Below the pieces are notes generated by a model. That model worked only from the letters and a program-made list of their open reading frames with translations, was not told the origin of the DNA and did not search any database. A DNA stretch of 6,768 nt from Acidobacteriaceae bacterium (GTDB taxonomy: Bacteria > Acidobacteriota > Terriglobia > Terriglobales > Acidobacteriaceae): NCBI GenBank assembly GCA_025462785.1, contig JAOAPG010000147.1, forward strand, positions 1-6,768. Reading direction: 5' to 3'. Shown here in pieces: positions 5,817 to 6,768 of this stretch (its first letter is position 1; every line of letters starts with the position of its first letter). Position numbers and translations under genes: made by a program.

Positions 5817-6032
5817 GTGGGTTTTGGCATGGAATTGCTCTTCATCCTTATGCTTGCGCTCGTGGTATTGGGACCGAAGCGGCTGCAAGCAATGCTGGGA
5901 CCCGTCGCGCGGGCTAAAGCTGAACTTGATGCTGCGACATGCGGGATAAGATCACAGTTCGGCGCGGACCTTGATGCTATGCCTCGCGAGGGTAAGACTG
6001 ACGCCTCGCATGAATTGGCTGGGGACCAATGA
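5817..6032 (+). CDS. TatB-like Sec-independent translocase subunit
   Basis: A protein of 71 residues from GTG 5817, with GAGGGG at 5805-5810 (spacing 6) inside the end of tatA; ATG 5829 would lie too far from that site and lose the N-terminus. MGFGMELLFI aligns well with the start of Escherichia coli TatB (GFSELL), including Glu6 at the TatB-typical glutamate position, and LVVLGPKRL matches TatB LVVLGPQRL. The amphipathic helix runs from about 21 to 50. Two oddities: the proline that usually follows the leucine after the hinge is replaced (KRLQAML), and the C-terminal region is much shorter than in proteobacterial TatB. Many bacteria have TatA paralogues with TatB-like features, so the label is tentative. 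No tatC is present in the window. The stop overlaps the next start as ATGA. Confidence 0.75.
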   Translation: MGFGMELLFILMLALVVLGPKRLQAMLGPVARAKAELDAATCGIRSQFGADLDAMPREGKTDASHELAGDQ

Positions 6033-6748
6033 ACCATCCTCGCATTCTCGGTATCGGAACAGCGAACCCATCAGTTAGGCTCACCCAAGAGCAAAGCTTT
6101 CAGGCTGCGGGTTACCAGGGTGAGCGCATTCGGAAGATCTTCCTAAACAGCGATATTGATTATCGCCATTTTTATTTCGAAGGTGTTCCAAATCGCCAGG
6201 AAAGCTCTGATCAACTGAATCAGCGCTATCTGCGCGGCGCCATGAAAACAGGTTGCCGAGCGATTCTGAACTGTGTAAAGGCTGCCGGAACTACCGTGCA
6301 GGATGTGGATTTCCTTGCAGTCTGCACGTGCACAGGGTACGTGTGTCCGGATGTGGGCAGTCGCCTCATCGGCCATATGGGCTTCAGGAACAACGTGCAG
6401 AGAGCATCCGTCATTGGTCTAGGGTGTGCCGGTGCGCTTCCCACACTGCAACGGGCGGTCGATTTTGTTCGCGCAAATCCGGGTCGCCAGGCCTTAATAC
6501 TAGCGGTCGAGATTTGCTCAGCGTGCTACTACGTCGATAACACCCTCGAAACGATTGTTGGTAATGCGATCTGCGCTGATGGCGCGGCGGCCTTCCTGCG
6601 TGCGTCTGGGGAGGAAGCTAGTCGCAGCTATCCACAAATTATCGACTTCGAGGCCTTCATCGATACGGAACAAATCGAGGAGGTTGGACTTCAACATCGC
6701 GATGGAAAGCTGCGAATTGTCCTAGCCCGCATTTCTCACCAGGGTTAG
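6029..6748 (+). CDS. Type III polyketide synthase (chalcone/stilbene synthase family), ORF ends early
   Basis: The start ATG overlaps the tatB-like stop (ATGA), which implies translational coupling. The frame has 239 codons. The thiolase-fold N-terminal domain is recognisable: RILGIGTANPSVRLTQEQ, the segment VCTCTGYVCPDVGSRL, the active-site loop IGLGCAGALPTLQRA with catalytic Cys133, and LAVEICSACYY. The middle region continues with GNAICADGAAAFL and DGKLRIVLAR, as in bacterial members. The family is normally about 350-390 residues and uses a Cys-His-Asn triad; His and Asn lie roughly 140 and 170 residues after Cys in chalcone synthase, so both are missing here. The frame is cut by TAG at 6746-6748, and the 20 bases after it remain open but are too few to show whether homology continues. 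It is either a nonsense-interrupted pseudogene, a sequence error, or a true short form. In family members the enzyme condenses malonyl-CoA units onto an acyl-CoA starter. Confidence 0.8.
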   Translation: MNHPRILGIGTANPSVRLTQEQSFQAAGYQGERIRKIFLNSDIDYRHFYFEGVPNRQESSDQLNQRYLRGAMKTGCRAILNCVKAAGTTVQDVDFLAVCTCTGYVCPDVGSRLIGHMGFRNNVQRASVIGLGCAGALPTLQRAVDFVRANPGRQALILAVEICSACYYVDNTLETIVGNAICADGAAAFLRASGEEASRSYPQIIDFEAFIDTEQIEEVGLQHRDGKLRIVLARISHQG

Positions 6749-6768
6749 GGGGACGCCGCTTATCGATT

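Noticed and set aside
1..6768. CRISPR arrays, tRNA or rRNA genes, transposases and attachment sites
   Set aside because: I looked for regularly spaced repeats, cloverleaf-type sequences and transposase motifs on both strands and saw none.

Overview
The window most likely comes from an acidobacterium of the Terriglobales/Koribacter/Granulicella type. The main clue is the protein at 1754-2746. Its C-terminus has a Gly/Leu-rich segment, a KKRRRK cluster, a hydrophobic segment ending in GCGGGS, and a tail ending VTGTSGTLSHTSPVTITVN, a layout I associate with secreted acidobacterial proteins. Moderate GC, frequent GTG/TTG starts and the flavoprotein C-terminus IRTEEFAGY fit this. The assignment rests on recalled family patterns, not a search. 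All supported genes are on the + strand.

Left part (1-1408): a small secreted or membrane-anchored type 1 copper protein (157-516) and an ECF-type sigma factor (608-1408). The sigma factor carries an unusual tail of about 60 residues and has no anti-sigma gene beside it. A stretch of 345 bases with no convincing gene follows.

Middle (1754-4180): a chimeric secreted protein, made of the N-terminal part of the TIGR03118 family joined to an Ig-like domain and a hydrophobic C-terminus, closed by a strong hairpin. Next comes a probable two-gene unit of an FNR-type FAD/NAD(P) oxidoreductase and a four-helix, histidine-containing membrane protein, which looks like a cytosol-to-membrane electron-transfer pair.

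Right part (4304-6768): a Tat-exported ferritin-like protein with an intact set of six candidate di-iron ligands, an intrinsic terminator, then tatA and a tatB-like gene, then a type III polyketide synthase whose frame overlaps tatB by ATGA. The synthase frame stops after 239 codons, so the catalytic His and Asn of the family are absent from this ORF. Only 20 bases follow the stop.

Taken together, four of the eight genes are redox or metal proteins (cupredoxin, FNR flavoprotein, putative heme membrane protein, di-iron ferritin-like protein), and a Tat substrate lies next to two Tat translocase components. A cell-envelope redox system with a local Tat module is a reasonable hypothesis. The terminator between the ferritin-like gene and tatA shows that they are not simply one transcript.
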